Below are positions 16,272-25,362 of a stretch of DNA of 64,000 bases, in pieces. Each line of letters opens with the position of its first letter. Position 1 is the first letter of the stretch. Origin of the DNA: Brumimicrobium ulvae. Its GTDB lineage: Bacteria; Bacteroidota; Bacteroidia; Flavobacteriales_D; Crocinitomicaceae. A program made the position numbers and the translations under genes. A model generated the notes under the pieces. The model did no database searches. It worked only from the letters and a program-made list of their open reading frames with translations, and was not told the DNA's origin. Where the stretch lies: positions 124,001-188,000 of the forward strand of contig NZ_CANNGT010000002.1 in NCBI RefSeq assembly GCF_947504225.1, read 5' to 3'.

Positions 16272-17852
16272 TTATTGAATCACAACTCCAAATCCATTCG
16301 ATACATCTTCGAATATTACATCCCCTAGTGTATCAACTGTATGAATACTATTTAACTGTTGGAAATGATATATCGACTGATTGCAAAAATGATATTCAAA
16401 GTTTGAACTTATTTTCTGGGCGTCATCTACTGTGCCGTACCCATTGTTTTCACGTCGCATCGGGTGGAATGAATTCATTTGTTTTCCACTATAAAATATC
16501 ATCTGATCTCCCTTTTTTAAATAAACTTTTGAAGTCCTCCCTGAGGCAATTAAGTTTCCATATACCTTTCCGTTTTTCGAAGGTTCAAAAAGTAAAACAT
16601 AAAGATCTTCATTCGAATTATTGATTACTTCATGATTAAAACGAGTGAAATCAGAAAAAGAAGCTACCCCTGAATACAGTGACTTTCCATAAAGCTGAGT
16701 TTTCGTTTCTGAGCAGTTTCCCATTAAGTTTAAACTTTTCTGAATTTCATAATCAGCAATCATACTGGAGTATATTTCCTTGGCTAAACTGTTTTCAATA
16801 CTTTCCCAGTTTGCAGTTAAAATATACTTTGGTTGAATGGCGCTAGGAAGTTTTTCAGATACCAAAGGAACTGAATCTTGTTGAAAACCTAGCATTTTAT
16901 CAACCACCTTCAATTCTTCGGCACTCAACCCGTCCAGACCCGTTGTTTCTTCAAGGTCCTGTTCAACAATCGAATTACTGCTAGGAAAGAAAAATAAAAA
17001 ATTAATGATCACAATAATAAGGGTGATGAAAAACAATGGAGATCGAATCATATTTCCAAATGTTGTTCGTGGATGCTTAGTATGAACAGAAAAAGCTTCC
17101 GATTGAACGAAAGTCAAGACTTGTTTACGATGGTTATTATTTAAAGAAACATTTGAGATAGCCGTTTTGATTTTATTTAACTGCGATGAAGAAAGCGTGG
17201 TGTTTAAAACCAGTAATTTTGCAGTATCAATGTAAGCAATTGCATCGCTGTAATACTCTTCATCCAAAGCATTCAACACCTCGACAAAAGAATACGAAAA
17301 CACCTCATGTACTAGACGCTTTAAATCATCATTCTGACTCACTTTCAACTGTCCTAATCGCTGATTTAAAAACTGACTTACAGGACCTTGAATCTCAATT
17401 CTTTTTTTCTTGAGAAGTAAGGGGGCGAATTTCAAATGAACGGCAATTCCACCCACATCGCGTTCCTCGATGGCCCTCCTTATCTTTTGGGTAAGTATTG
17501 GTAATAGATAAGTTGAAACAAAAACTTGGTAAGCCTCAAACAACTGGTGTTCATCAGGTAAAACAAGTTCTTTATTTGGAACTACCTTATTTCCATTACT
17601 GATTAAATATTCGGCCAATAGAACATCTTGTTCAATCCAGCCATGAAAAACTTTAATTTTATCCTCTTTGAGCTGGTCTAAAATGAGGGTCAGTTCTTGT
17701 AAAACAAAACGGTCACCTAAAATATTCAAATGTTCTTCGTAGGCAAAGTGTGAGTTGATTAACTCCCTCAATTGAGCCACCAACTCATCATCAACGTGTG
17801 AGTAGTCTAGCTCGAAAAAAGCCGCTAATCGTATTGCGTTAATGAATTTCAT
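16272..17852 (-). CDS. Single-pass membrane protein of unknown function
   Basis: 526 residues. A long helical N-terminal part (about 1-265, with RAIEERDVGGIAVHLKFAPLLL), one membrane helix (about 272-292, FFITLIIVIINFLFFFP), then an extracytoplasmic part with a beta-rich end (YGKSLYSGVASF, GRTSKVYLKKGDQMIFYSGK). No family recognised. The ATG overlaps the stop of the GGGP synthase gene by 4 bp, so it is the third gene of an operon with phosphopantetheinyl transferase and GGGP synthase; translational coupling suggests a linked role but does not define it. Confidence 0.75.
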   Translation of the reverse strand: MKFINAIRLAAFFELDYSHVDDELVAQLRELINSHFAYEEHLNILGDRFVLQELTLILDQLKEDKIKVFHGWIEQDVLLAEYLISNGNKVVPNKELVLPDEHQLFEAYQVFVSTYLLPILTQKIRRAIEERDVGGIAVHLKFAPLLLKKKRIEIQGPVSQFLNQRLGQLKVSQNDDLKRLVHEVFSYSFVEVLNALDEEYYSDAIAYIDTAKLLVLNTTLSSSQLNKIKTAISNVSLNNNHRKQVLTFVQSEAFSVHTKHPRTTFGNMIRSPLFFITLIIVIINFLFFFPSSNSIVEQDLEETTGLDGLSAEELKVVDKMLGFQQDSVPLVSEKLPSAIQPKYILTANWESIENSLAKEIYSSMIADYEIQKSLNLMGNCSETKTQLYGKSLYSGVASFSDFTRFNHEVINNSNEDLYVLLFEPSKNGKVYGNLIASGRTSKVYLKKGDQMIFYSGKQMNSFHPMRRENNGYGTVDDAQKISSNFEYHFCNQSIYHFQQLNSIHTVDTLGDVIFEDVSNGFGVVIQ

Positions 17853-18610
17853 GCCTCAACTTTAGATTTATAGCGTTGAATATCAAGCAAAAAATCAATA
17901 TCTTCTTCAATCTTATTCCCAATCACAATTACGTTGGCTCCAGCAGATTTCAGCGTTTCTATTTGTTCGATAGAACGCACTCCTCCTCCAACAACAACAG
18001 TAGTGTTTAGTTGATTTTTTACTTGTTGAACAAGCACTCCACCTACAGGATGATGAGCACCACTTCCTGCATCAAAATACACTACCCGCTTTCCTTGTAA
18101 CACACCAGCTATTGCCGTATTTAAGGCAATAGCAGACTTATCTCTTGGAATGGGGGTGGTTTGACTAACATAAGCTACGGTTGATAAATTTCCACCCTCA
18201 ATTAATATATATGCTGTTGGAATAATTTCTAAATCTAAAGCAAAGACCTCTTGCGCACTTTTAACATGTTGACCAATTAAGTATTCTGGATTTCTTCCTG
18301 AAAGCAAACTTAAATAAAGTAAAGCATCAGCTTCATTTGACAATTGTTGATGGTCTCCTGGAAAAATAACCAAAGGAATCTTCGTGAGTTTTTTCAAAAT
18401 AACAGTTGCTTTTTGAAAATCACTTCGTGTAACTGTACTTCCACCAATAAAAAAATAGTCAATTTTAGAAAACTCAGCTTTTTCAACCACTTGACGCAAG
18501 CGCTCTTCAGTATTTGTTACTTCAGGGTCAATGAGCACAGCAATTTGACCTGTTTTTGAACTAAACTTGCGATATATATCTTTATTTGACCTCATAGACT
18601 GGTGATGCAT
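17849..18610 (-). CDS. Geranylgeranylglyceryl/heptaprenylglyceryl phosphate synthase
   Basis: TIM-barrel prenyltransferase that joins a polyprenyl diphosphate to sn-glycerol-1-phosphate, the first ether-lipid step in archaea and a known but poorly understood enzyme in Bacteroidota. 253 residues. Seen: AVLIDPEVTN (Mg/phosphate end), YFFIGGSTVT, VIFPGDHQQLS, TAYILIEGG, YFDAGSGAHHPV, VVGGGVRSIEQ and VIGNKIEE, all standard phosphate-binding loops. Overlaps the upstream phosphopantetheinyl transferase by 29 bp. Prenyl chain length cannot be read safely. Confidence 0.93.
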   Translation of the reverse strand: MHHQSMRSNKDIYRKFSSKTGQIAVLIDPEVTNTEERLRQVVEKAEFSKIDYFFIGGSTVTRSDFQKATVILKKLTKIPLVIFPGDHQQLSNEADALLYLSLLSGRNPEYLIGQHVKSAQEVFALDLEIIPTAYILIEGGNLSTVAYVSQTTPIPRDKSAIALNTAIAGVLQGKRVVYFDAGSGAHHPVGGVLVQQVKNQLNTTVVVGGGVRSIEQIETLKSAGANVIVIGNKIEEDIDFLLDIQRYKSKVEA

Positions 18611-19208
18611 TAATTGAAATTACAAAATTATCTTTTCTATCGATCGTTAATTCAACTTCTTTTTTATTGTTTGGAAAGTAAATTCTTCCTTTCCAGTGAA
18701 GTTCATCAATTTTTGTCAGCAACAAGTTTTCTGCAAAAACAATCTCCTTTCTACCAGCCAATTTATATAAAGCCTCCTTTCCTGACCAAACTTTTATCAT
18801 TTCTTCGACAGAATCGGTATCGGTCAATATTTTTTCCTCATCACTTAGAAACTTATGTTTCACCTTCATCACTTTTTCATGTATAGGCTCGAGATCGAGT
18901 CCAACATGAAAAGATTGGCAATAAGCCATTCCAACAACATGATTTGCATGAGAAATAGAAATAAACCCCTCCCCTTCGACATAAGGCGCACCGATTTTAG
19001 AATAAAGGATAGGTTCATTTCCGAAATGCATTGTACGCAATACACGAGTGGCCACAAACTCTCTTCTTCTGGAGGGATGGTTTAAACTTTGTAATTTTAC
19101 CTGTTCGTTGGGCAGTAAATTATGAAGGTGTTCCTCCGTTACAAAATCATCGTAATACAGTAAAAAAACCGTAACAGGCCCATATTTTATACTTTCCGTG
19201 TGAAACAT
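18582..19208 (-). CDS. 4'-phosphopantetheinyl transferase, Sfp type
   Basis: Transfers phosphopantetheine from CoA to a carrier protein serine. 208 residues from the ATG at 19208; an ATG at 19229 would add seven hydrophobic residues. The two defining motifs are present: VGLDLEPI (Mg ligands) and VWSGKEALYKL (WxxKEA). An N-terminal ATRVLR and FISISHAN complete the family pattern. No carrier-protein or synthase gene is nearby, so it may serve the general fatty acid ACP. First gene of the three-gene operon with GGGP synthase. Confidence 0.9.
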   Translation of the reverse strand: MFHTESIKYGPVTVFLLYYDDFVTEEHLHNLLPNEQVKLQSLNHPSRRREFVATRVLRTMHFGNEPILYSKIGAPYVEGEGFISISHANHVVGMAYCQSFHVGLDLEPIHEKVMKVKHKFLSDEEKILTDTDSVEEMIKVWSGKEALYKLAGRKEIVFAENLLLTKIDELHWKGRIYFPNNKKEVELTIDRKDNFVISINASPVYEVK

Positions 19209-19287
19209 GAGTATAAAAGTAACATTCACGGTTGAAAAATCAGGTGTTCACTTTGAATAAAAATAAAAGTTAACAGGTGTTCATAAC

Positions 19288-19366
19288 TTGTTTTGCTCAA
19301 AAAAGACTAACTTTGTAGATTCTTTTGTAAGAAGAGGTGCGTTGTCTATTAATTTTTATACATTTG
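19288..19366 (+). promoter_or_regulatory. Two tandem promoters of the fatty-acid operon
   Basis: First: TTG at 19288-19290 and TAACTTTG at 19308-19315, 17 bp apart, a full match to the Bacteroidota -33/-7 pattern. Second: TACATTTG at 19359-19366, also a perfect -7 box, with a TTG 14 bp upstream (short spacing). The second would give a leader of about 15 nt before the ATG at 19388. Confidence 0.65.
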
Positions 19367-19387
19367 CACTCCAAAATTTTGAACATT

Positions 19388-19912
19388 ATGAGTTCGAATA
19401 AAGAATTTATTATCCCGTTTGAGGGCTTGAAAAATGGAAAACATTCCTTCAAGTTTCATATAACGGCAGCGTTCTTTGAAGAGTTAGCGTATTCTATTAT
19501 TCAAGGAGGAGACGTAAAAGTTGACTTCGAGTTGAATAAGAAGGAGACAATGATGATTGGTGAAATTGAAATGTCTGGTACAATTCAAAAGCCATGTGAT
19601 CGTTGTACAGATTTAATGGACATCCCTGTGGACATTACTCATCAAATCATATATAAGTTTGGTGAAGAAGAAAGCGAAGATGAAAATTTGATTGTCCTTC
19701 CCCCTTCCGCATTTACAATTGATGTTGCATCAGACTTGTATGAATTACTAACGGTAGCTTTGCCTAGCCGAACAGTACATAAAGAAGATGAGTGCAATGA
19801 AGAAATGCTAGATTTAATAGACCAATACGTTGATTCATCAGAAAATGAAGAAGAAGATTCTGACGAGGAAGATATAGATCCCCGTTGGAACGCATTAAAA
19901 AATTTGAATTAA
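19388..19912 (+). CDS. DUF177 (YceD-like) protein
   Basis: 174 residues from the ATG at 19388; an upstream in-frame ATG at 19337 would place the start before the second promoter's start site. Contains the family CxxC in QKPCDRCTDLMDIP and a very acidic C-terminus (SSENEEEDSDEEDIDPRW). DUF177 genes precede rpmF in most bacteria; in plants and E. coli the family is tied to 23S rRNA accumulation. Here it leads the rpmF-plsX-fabH-accBC operon. Confidence 0.9.
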   Translation: MSSNKEFIIPFEGLKNGKHSFKFHITAAFFEELAYSIIQGGDVKVDFELNKKETMMIGEIEMSGTIQKPCDRCTDLMDIPVDITHQIIYKFGEEESEDENLIVLPPSAFTIDVASDLYELLTVALPSRTVHKEDECNEEMLDLIDQYVDSSENEEEDSDEEDIDPRWNALKNLN

Positions 19913-19932
19913 AAACTTAAATATAAAGTAAA

Positions 19933-20124
19933 ATGGCACATCCAAAAAGAAGAACGTCGACAACAAGAAGAGACAAAAGACGTACACACAAAAAAGCAGT
20001 TGCTGCGAATGTAGCGACATGTCCAACAACAGGACAGCCTCACTTGTTCCACCGCGCACATTGGTACGAGGGGAAACTTTACTACAAAGGTCAAGTAATT
20101 GCTGAGAAAGAAGTAGCAGTATAA
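19933..20124 (+). CDS. rpmF: 50S ribosomal protein L32
   Basis: 63 residues, [17 protein letters not shown] at the start is diagnostic. The C-rich zinc motif of many L32 proteins is reduced to a single Cys ([17 protein letters not shown]), which is common for the zinc-free form. 20 bp after DUF177 and 36 bp before plsX. Confidence 0.97.
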   Translation: MAHPKRRTSTTRRDKRRTHKKAVAANVATCPTTGQPHLFHRAHWYEGKLYYKGQVIAEKEVAV

Positions 20125-20160
20125 TTTTGCTCATCCATCAATAAAAGTGTTTATACACTT

Positions 20161-21099
20161 ATGAAACTTGGATTAGATATTAGTGGTGGCGATTTTGCGC
20201 CAAGAGCAAACGTTCTTGGCGCAATTTTAGCCCTCGAGAAACTGCCCGACGATGTAGAGATTGTGCTCATCGGTCGTGAAGATGATATTACCTCAATTTT
20301 GAAAGAAAAAGGGGTGGTCTCAAACCGTCTTTCTGTGGTTAATGCTCCAGATGTTATTACAATGGAGGATCATCCTACACGTGCAATTCCACAAAAACCC
20401 AACAGTTCAATTTCCGTTGGTTTTGAGCTTTTGGCTCAGAAAAAAATTGATTCATTTGCGAGCACGGGTAACACCGGTGCAATGTTGGTGGGGTCAATCT
20501 ATAAAATCAATTCTATTCCTGGAGTAATTCGCCCATGTATTACTTCTGTACTCCCTAAAGTTGAAGGAGGTAACTCCATCATTTTAGATGTAGGTTCAAA
20601 TGCAGATTGTAAACCAGACGTTTTATATCAATTTGCGAGTTTAGGTTCACTTTATGCTCAAAATGTTATGGGGATTAAAAGCCCTAAAGTGGGTTTATTA
20701 AACATTGGCGAGGAAGAAGGAAAAGGAAACTTGCTTACTCAATCTGCATATAAATTAATGAAAGGTACTGAAGATTTCAATTTTATAGGGAATATTGAAG
20801 GGCGTGATTTATTTAATGGAAAAGCAGATGTTGTGGTTTGCGATGGATTTACAGGAAATATTGTTTTAAAACAAGCAGAAGGAATATACTCTATTGCAAA
20901 GCAGCTGGGTATGAAAGATACCTACTTTGACCGCTTTAATTATGAAAATTACGGCGGAACTCCTATATTGGGCGTCAATTCTGAGGTAATTATCGGTCAC
21001 GGAATCTCTAATGACGTAGCTGTGAAGAACATGATGTGTCTTGCACATGATGTTGCAAAGTCAGAGTTAACAAGAAAGATAAAAGAAGCTTTTAAATAA
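20161..21099 (+). CDS. plsX: Phosphate acyltransferase PlsX
   Basis: Makes acyl-phosphate from acyl-ACP for phospholipid synthesis. 312 residues, typical length. Seen: [17 protein letters not shown] (usually DxMGGDxxP; here S replaces M), [41 protein letters not shown] and [13 protein letters not shown]. Its stop overlaps the fabH start by one base. Confidence 0.97.
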   Translation: MKLGLDISGGDFAPRANVLGAILALEKLPDDVEIVLIGREDDITSILKEKGVVSNRLSVVNAPDVITMEDHPTRAIPQKPNSSISVGFELLAQKKIDSFASTGNTGAMLVGSIYKINSIPGVIRPCITSVLPKVEGGNSIILDVGSNADCKPDVLYQFASLGSLYAQNVMGIKSPKVGLLNIGEEEGKGNLLTQSAYKLMKGTEDFNFIGNIEGRDLFNGKADVVVCDGFTGNIVLKQAEGIYSIAKQLGMKDTYFDRFNYENYGGTPILGVNSEVIIGHGISNDVAVKNMMCLAHDVAKSELTRKIKEAFK

Positions 21100-22091
21100 T
21101 GAAAAAAATTACAGCAGCAATTACTGGGGTTCATGGATATGTTCCTGAGACCGTTCTTAGTAATAAGGACCTTGAGAAAATGATTGATACAACTGACGAG
21201 TGGATTACCACGCGAACAGGAATCAAGGAAAGGCGTATGCTTGGAGATGGTAACCCAACATCCGACATCGGAGTTGAGGCTGTAAATGCTTTATTGGCTA
21301 AAAAAGGAATTTCTCCAGAAGAGATTGATTTGGTAATCTGTGCTACAGTTACACCTGATTATCCATTTCCTGCAACTGCAAATGTTATTTCAGACCGAAC
21401 AGGAATGAAAAACGCGTGGAGTTTTGACATCAACGCAGCATGTTCAGGATTTATCTTTGCCTTAACGACAGGTGCACAATTTATTGAAACAGGAAAATAC
21501 AAAAAAGTAATCGTTATTGGGGCAGACAAAATGTCTTCCATTATTGACTACGAAGATCGTGCTACTTGTGTGATTTTTGGAGATGGTGGTGGAGCTGTTT
21601 TACTAGAACCTAACGAAGAAGGTTACGGAGTTGTTGACAGTGTATTGAGAAGTGATGGGGAAGGTAGAAAATACTTAATTCAACCTGCAGGAGGCTCTAA
21701 GTTACCTCCAAGTCACGCCACAGTAGACGAAAGACTTCACTTTGTTAAACAAGAAGGAAAAGCAGTATTTAAATTTGCAGTAACGAATATGGCAGAGGTA
21801 TCTGCTGAAATCATGGAGCGCAATAATTTAACTTCTGATTCCGTTGATTGGTTGGTGCCTCACCAAGCCAACTTAAGAATTATCGATGCAACGGCCAACC
21901 GCATGGGATTATCAAAAGACAAAGTGATGATCAACATTCAAAAATATGGTAACACTACCGCTGGAACATTACCGTTGTGCCTTTGGGATTGGGAAAAACA
22001 ATTAAAAAAAGGGGACAACATAGTATTATCAGCCTTTGGTGGTGGATTTACTTGGGGAGCTATTTACCTTAAGTGGGCTTACAATTCATAA
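21099..22091 (+). CDS. fabH: 3-oxoacyl-[acyl-carrier-protein] synthase III
   Basis: Starts fatty acid chains by condensing acyl-CoA with malonyl-ACP. 330 residues. Active-site Cys in [13 protein letters not shown], His in [10 protein letters not shown], Asn in [11 protein letters not shown], plus the end [13 protein letters not shown]. In the plsX-fabH-accB-accC order normal for Bacteroidota. Confidence 0.98.
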   Translation: MKKITAAITGVHGYVPETVLSNKDLEKMIDTTDEWITTRTGIKERRMLGDGNPTSDIGVEAVNALLAKKGISPEEIDLVICATVTPDYPFPATANVISDRTGMKNAWSFDINAACSGFIFALTTGAQFIETGKYKKVIVIGADKMSSIIDYEDRATCVIFGDGGGAVLLEPNEEGYGVVDSVLRSDGEGRKYLIQPAGGSKLPPSHATVDERLHFVKQEGKAVFKFAVTNMAEVSAEIMERNNLTSDSVDWLVPHQANLRIIDATANRMGLSKDKVMINIQKYGNTTAGTLPLCLWDWEKQLKKGDNIVLSAFGGGFTWGAIYLKWAYNS

Positions 22092-22132
22092 TAGAAAAAA
22101 AATACGTACATTTATCCTATAAATATTCATAC

Positions 22133-22654
22133 ATGATGAATCAAAAAGAAATCCAAGAACTAATCAAATTCGTTTCAAAATCTGGTGTAACAGAAGTAGA
22201 AATTGAAGAAAAAGATTTTAAAATCACTATTAAGTCTGAACCAAAAAGACGTAAACGTGATAATGAAGAAAATGTAGTTTACATCCAACAGCCAATGCAA
22301 GCAATGCCGCAACAGCAAATGCCAGCAGCAATGCCACAAGCAGCACCTGCTGCAGCACCTGCACCTGCAGCGCCAGCAGCTACAACTGAAGGGTCAGAAG
22401 ACGCAGACAGTAAGTACATCACAGTAAAGTCACCAATGATTGGTACTTTCTACCGTTCTCCATCACCAGATAAACCGGTATACATTGAAGTTGGTAGCGA
22501 GGTCAAAGTAGGAGATACTGTGTGTATAATCGAAGCGATGAAGTTATTCAATGAGATTGAATCTGAAGTACAAGGAAAAATTGTTAAAGTTCTTGTAGAT
22601 GATGCAACACCAGTTGAATACGATCAACCACTATTTTTAGTTGATCCATCTTAA
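22133..22654 (+). CDS. accB: Acetyl-CoA carboxylase biotin carboxyl carrier protein
   Basis: 173 residues. N-terminal helix (QKEIQELIKFVSKSGVTEVE), a Pro/Ala/Met/Gln-rich linker at about 60-100, then the biotinyl domain with IEAMKLFNEIE; the target Lys follows AM, with Leu in place of the usual Met. Start chosen at the double ATG 22133/22136 because earlier in-frame codons overlap fabH. 35 bp before accC. Confidence 0.96.
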   Translation: MMNQKEIQELIKFVSKSGVTEVEIEEKDFKITIKSEPKRRKRDNEENVVYIQQPMQAMPQQQMPAAMPQAAPAAAPAPAAPAATTEGSEDADSKYITVKSPMIGTFYRSPSPDKPVYIEVGSEVKVGDTVCIIEAMKLFNEIESEVQGKIVKVLVDDATPVEYDQPLFLVDPS

Positions 22655-22689
22655 TTATTTATAAGTAGAACTAAAACACCCAAAAAGGC

Positions 22690-24024
22690 ATGTTCAAAAA
22701 AATATTGATTGCCAATAGGGGCGAAATCGCCTTACGTGTTATCAGAACATGTAAGGAAATGGGCATTAAAACGGTTGCTGTATATAGTACAGCTGATAAA
22801 GAAAGTTTACATGTTCGTTTCGCCGATGAAGCTGTTTGTATTGGTCCAGCAGCAAGTTCATCATCCTATTTACTAATACCAAATATCATTGCTGCAGCGG
22901 AAATTACCAATGCAGATGCAATTCACCCTGGTTATGGATTTCTTTCAGAGAACGCTAAGTTTTCTAAAGTTTGCCAGGAACACAACATCAAGTTTATTGG
23001 AGCTACTCCAGAACAAATTGATGGAATGGGTGATAAAGCCAACGCGAAAGCGACAATGATTAAAGCAGGAGTTCCTTGTATACCAGGTTCAAAAGGACTT
23101 TTAAAAGACCTCGATGAAGCCTTCAAAACTGCTGAAAAAATAAAATATCCTGTCATTCTTAAAGCAACTGCCGGTGGTGGTGGAAAAGGAATGCGTTTGG
23201 CATGGAAAAAAGAAGAGTTGGAAGATGCTTGGAACCAAGCTAAGCAAGAATCAAAAGCAGCTTTCTCTAATGATGGATTGTACATGGAAAAGTACATCGA
23301 AGAACCACGTCATATTGAAATTCAAATTGCAGGAGACCAATTCGGGAATGTATGTCACCTTTCAGAACGTGATTGTTCAATCCAAAGAAGACACCAAAAA
23401 TTAGTTGAAGAAACACCTTCTCCTTTCATGACAAAAAAGTTACGTAAGGAAATGGGTGCTGCTGCAATTAAAGCTGCGAAAGCAGTTAAATATGAAGGTG
23501 TAGGAACGGTAGAATTCCTTGTAGATAAGCACAGAGACTTCTATTTCATGGAAATGAATACACGTATTCAGGTAGAGCATACAATTACTGAAGAGGTTAT
23601 TAATTTCGACTTAATTAAGGAACAAATTAAATTGGCTGCAGGACATAAAATTAGTGGTAAGAATTACGAACCTATAATGCACGCTATTCAGTGTCGTATT
23701 AATGCTGAGGATCCTTACAATAACTTCCGCCCTTCACCTGGTAAAATAACTGAATATCATGAGCCTGGTGGACATGGAATTCGTATAGACACGCATGTTT
23801 ATGCAGGTTATACAATACCCGCTCATTACGATTCAATGGTTGCTAAATTAATCACAGTAGCACAGACAAGAGAAGAAGCTATTCTTAAAATGCGTCGTGC
23901 CCTAGATGAATATATCATTGAAGGAGTAAAAAGCACTATTCCATTCCATCAAAAATTAATGTTGGATGAGAAATTCAATGAAGGTGATTTCACAACGAAA
24001 TTTATGGAAGATTTTAAATTCTAA
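22690..24024 (+). CDS. accC: Acetyl-CoA carboxylase biotin carboxylase
   Basis: Carboxylates biotin on AccB using ATP and bicarbonate. 444 residues. Seen: [31 protein letters not shown], the glycine-rich ATP-grasp loop [24 protein letters not shown] and QCRINAEDP. Last gene of the operon, followed by a strong terminator. Confidence 0.98.
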   Translation: MFKKILIANRGEIALRVIRTCKEMGIKTVAVYSTADKESLHVRFADEAVCIGPAASSSSYLLIPNIIAAAEITNADAIHPGYGFLSENAKFSKVCQEHNIKFIGATPEQIDGMGDKANAKATMIKAGVPCIPGSKGLLKDLDEAFKTAEKIKYPVILKATAGGGGKGMRLAWKKEELEDAWNQAKQESKAAFSNDGLYMEKYIEEPRHIEIQIAGDQFGNVCHLSERDCSIQRRHQKLVEETPSPFMTKKLRKEMGAAAIKAAKAVKYEGVGTVEFLVDKHRDFYFMEMNTRIQVEHTITEEVINFDLIKEQIKLAAGHKISGKNYEPIMHAIQCRINAEDPYNNFRPSPGKITEYHEPGGHGIRIDTHVYAGYTIPAHYDSMVAKLITVAQTREEAILKMRRALDEYIIEGVKSTIPFHQKLMLDEKFNEGDFTTKFMEDFKF

Positions 24025-24045
24025 AAACTATTCATTTTAAATGAT

Positions 24046-24073
24046 AAAAGCCATCTAATAGATGGCTTTTTTT
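24046..24073 (+). terminator. Intrinsic terminator of the fatty-acid operon
   Basis: Eleven-bp perfect stem (24046-24056 with 24060-24070; AAAAGCCATCT / AGATGGCTTTT), 3-nt loop, then a T run. 21 bp after accC. Confidence 0.9.
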
Positions 24074-24284
24074 ATTTTCAAGATACCGTAAAGTTCTTAA
24101 TTTTGAAGATTAACGGTTCAAAACCGTCATATAAAAACCCAAATTATAGCCTAAATATCGAGCAGCAGATAAACTTATAAATAACTGGATAGGGACTCAG
24201 TTTTTTGTAAACAATATTAACTTGATTTAGCGCTTTAATTAAAAATTAAGTAATTCTATACCATTAATTCCTTTAAGGTGTTAA

Positions 24285-24672
24285 ATTTGTGCTATAAATT
24301 ATTTAGAATCGTATGAAAACAGGTAAAGCAAATAAACAGATAGAGAAAGTCATCGCTTTAGTAGAAAAAGAAGGTGTACTGGCAAAATCTTTAATTGAAG
24401 AATTAAAGGAATTGAGAGAGCATGCGCTTAAGGAAGAGGATCCATTATTGGCTAAAGTAACGCGTTTAACATACGAATACATCGAAGAAAATGAAGCTTT
24501 TGATATTCAAGCGCTTTGGGAAGAAGATGAAGAAGGAGGAGAATACCCTTTGGAAATTGAAGATAAAGACAACTTATTGAACTTGCTTAACTTGTTGCTA
24601 AAATCTGATCACAAAATCAATAGAGAAGAAATTAAAGATTACCGTACTTCTTTAAAAGAAGAGCTTTATTAG
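24285..24672 (+). repeat. Direct repeat, copy 1 (gene plus 28 bp leader)
   Basis: The 388 bp here match 27511-27898 at all but nine positions by my reading. The shared block begins with ATTTGTGCTATAAATT, 28 bp before the ATG, and ends at the stop codon. In this copy the two bases before the block complete a perfect -7 box, TAAATTTG at 24282-24289. Confidence 0.9.
24313..24672 (+). CDS. Acidic helical protein of unknown function, copy 1
   Basis: 119 residues, predicted all-helix and strongly acidic in the middle (ALWEEDEEGGEYPLEIED), with a Lys-rich N-terminus (KTGKANKQIEKVIALVEKEG). It differs from the copy at 27539 at only two residues (Glu78 region E/Q, and S/T-A near the end: YRTSLKEE versus YRTALKEE). 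I do not recognise the family. The two copies flank a carbonic anhydrase/SulP operon on the opposite strand. A soluble regulator or adaptor is only a guess. Confidence 0.85.
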   Translation: MKTGKANKQIEKVIALVEKEGVLAKSLIEELKELREHALKEEDPLLAKVTRLTYEYIEENEAFDIQALWEEDEEGGEYPLEIEDKDNLLNLLNLLLKSDHKINREEIKDYRTSLKEELY

Positions 24673-24691
24673 TCTCAAAATATTAAACAAA

Positions 24692-24727
24692 AAAAAGTCT
24701 GTCTAAAATATTAGACAGACTTTTTTT
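24692..24727. terminator. Bidirectional intrinsic terminator
   Basis: AGTCTGTCTAA (24696-24706) pairs with TTAGACAGACT (24711-24721), 4-nt loop, A-run before and T-run after. It serves both the 119-residue gene and the convergent carbonic anhydrase. Confidence 0.92.
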
Positions 24728-24744
24728 ATGCTCTATTTTTCGGT

Positions 24745-25362
24745 TTAAATAAAATGAACTTTTCCATCAGCTACATTATAATATGCACCGATAATTTCAA
24801 TTTCACCATTCTTCTCCATTTCAGCTAAGATCTCACTATTATTACGAATTTCAGCCATAGAATTATGAATGTTTTCGATCACAACTTTTTGAATTGATTC
24901 AGTTGTTGTAACGTCCTCTACCTCTTTCTCAACTTTTTGAACAGAAGGTTTCATTTTGCTCAATAAAGTAGTGATGTTTCCTAATTCTACACCTTTACAA
25001 GCGGAAGTTACTGCACCACATGAAGTATGCCCCAACACAACAATCAATTTTGAACCGGCAACTTTACAGCCGTATTCCATAGATCCAAGAATGTCTTCAT
25101 TGACAATATTCCCTGCAACACGTGCTTTAAAAATATCCCCAATTCCTAAATCAAATATTTGTTCAGCTGTTACTCTCGAATCAATACAACCCAACACTAC
25201 AGTGTGAGGGAACTGACCTGTTGAGGTTTCATTTACTTGTTGAAGAAGGTTTCTTTCAGCAGACTCTCCGTTGACGAATCTTTTATTTCCATCAACTAAA
25301 ATTTGTTTAACCTCCGAAATTGATAATTTACTTTGTAATTCTTTATTTAATGTTTCCATCAT
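24745..25362 (-). CDS. Beta-class carbonic anhydrase
   Basis: Interconverts CO2 and bicarbonate. 205 residues. Zinc ligands are Cys59 and the Asp61/Arg63 dyad in CIDSRV, His112 and Cys115 in GHTSCGAV. The start (two ATGs) overlaps the SulP stop by one base (TAATG), so translation is coupled. A carbonic anhydrase behind a SulP transporter is a common bicarbonate-uptake arrangement. Confidence 0.96.
   Translation of the reverse strand: MMETLNKELQSKLSISEVKQILVDGNKRFVNGESAERNLLQQVNETSTGQFPHTVVLGCIDSRVTAEQIFDLGIGDIFKARVAGNIVNEDILGSMEYGCKVAGSKLIVVLGHTSCGAVTSACKGVELGNITTLLSKMKPSVQKVEKEVEDVTTTESIQKVVIENIHNSMAEIRNNSEILAEMEKNGEIEIIGAYYNVADGKVHFI

Noticed and set aside
19933-20124. Two reverse-strand frames opposite rpmF (19895-20134)
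   Set aside because: They are antisense to the L32 gene, which has an unmistakable start sequence.
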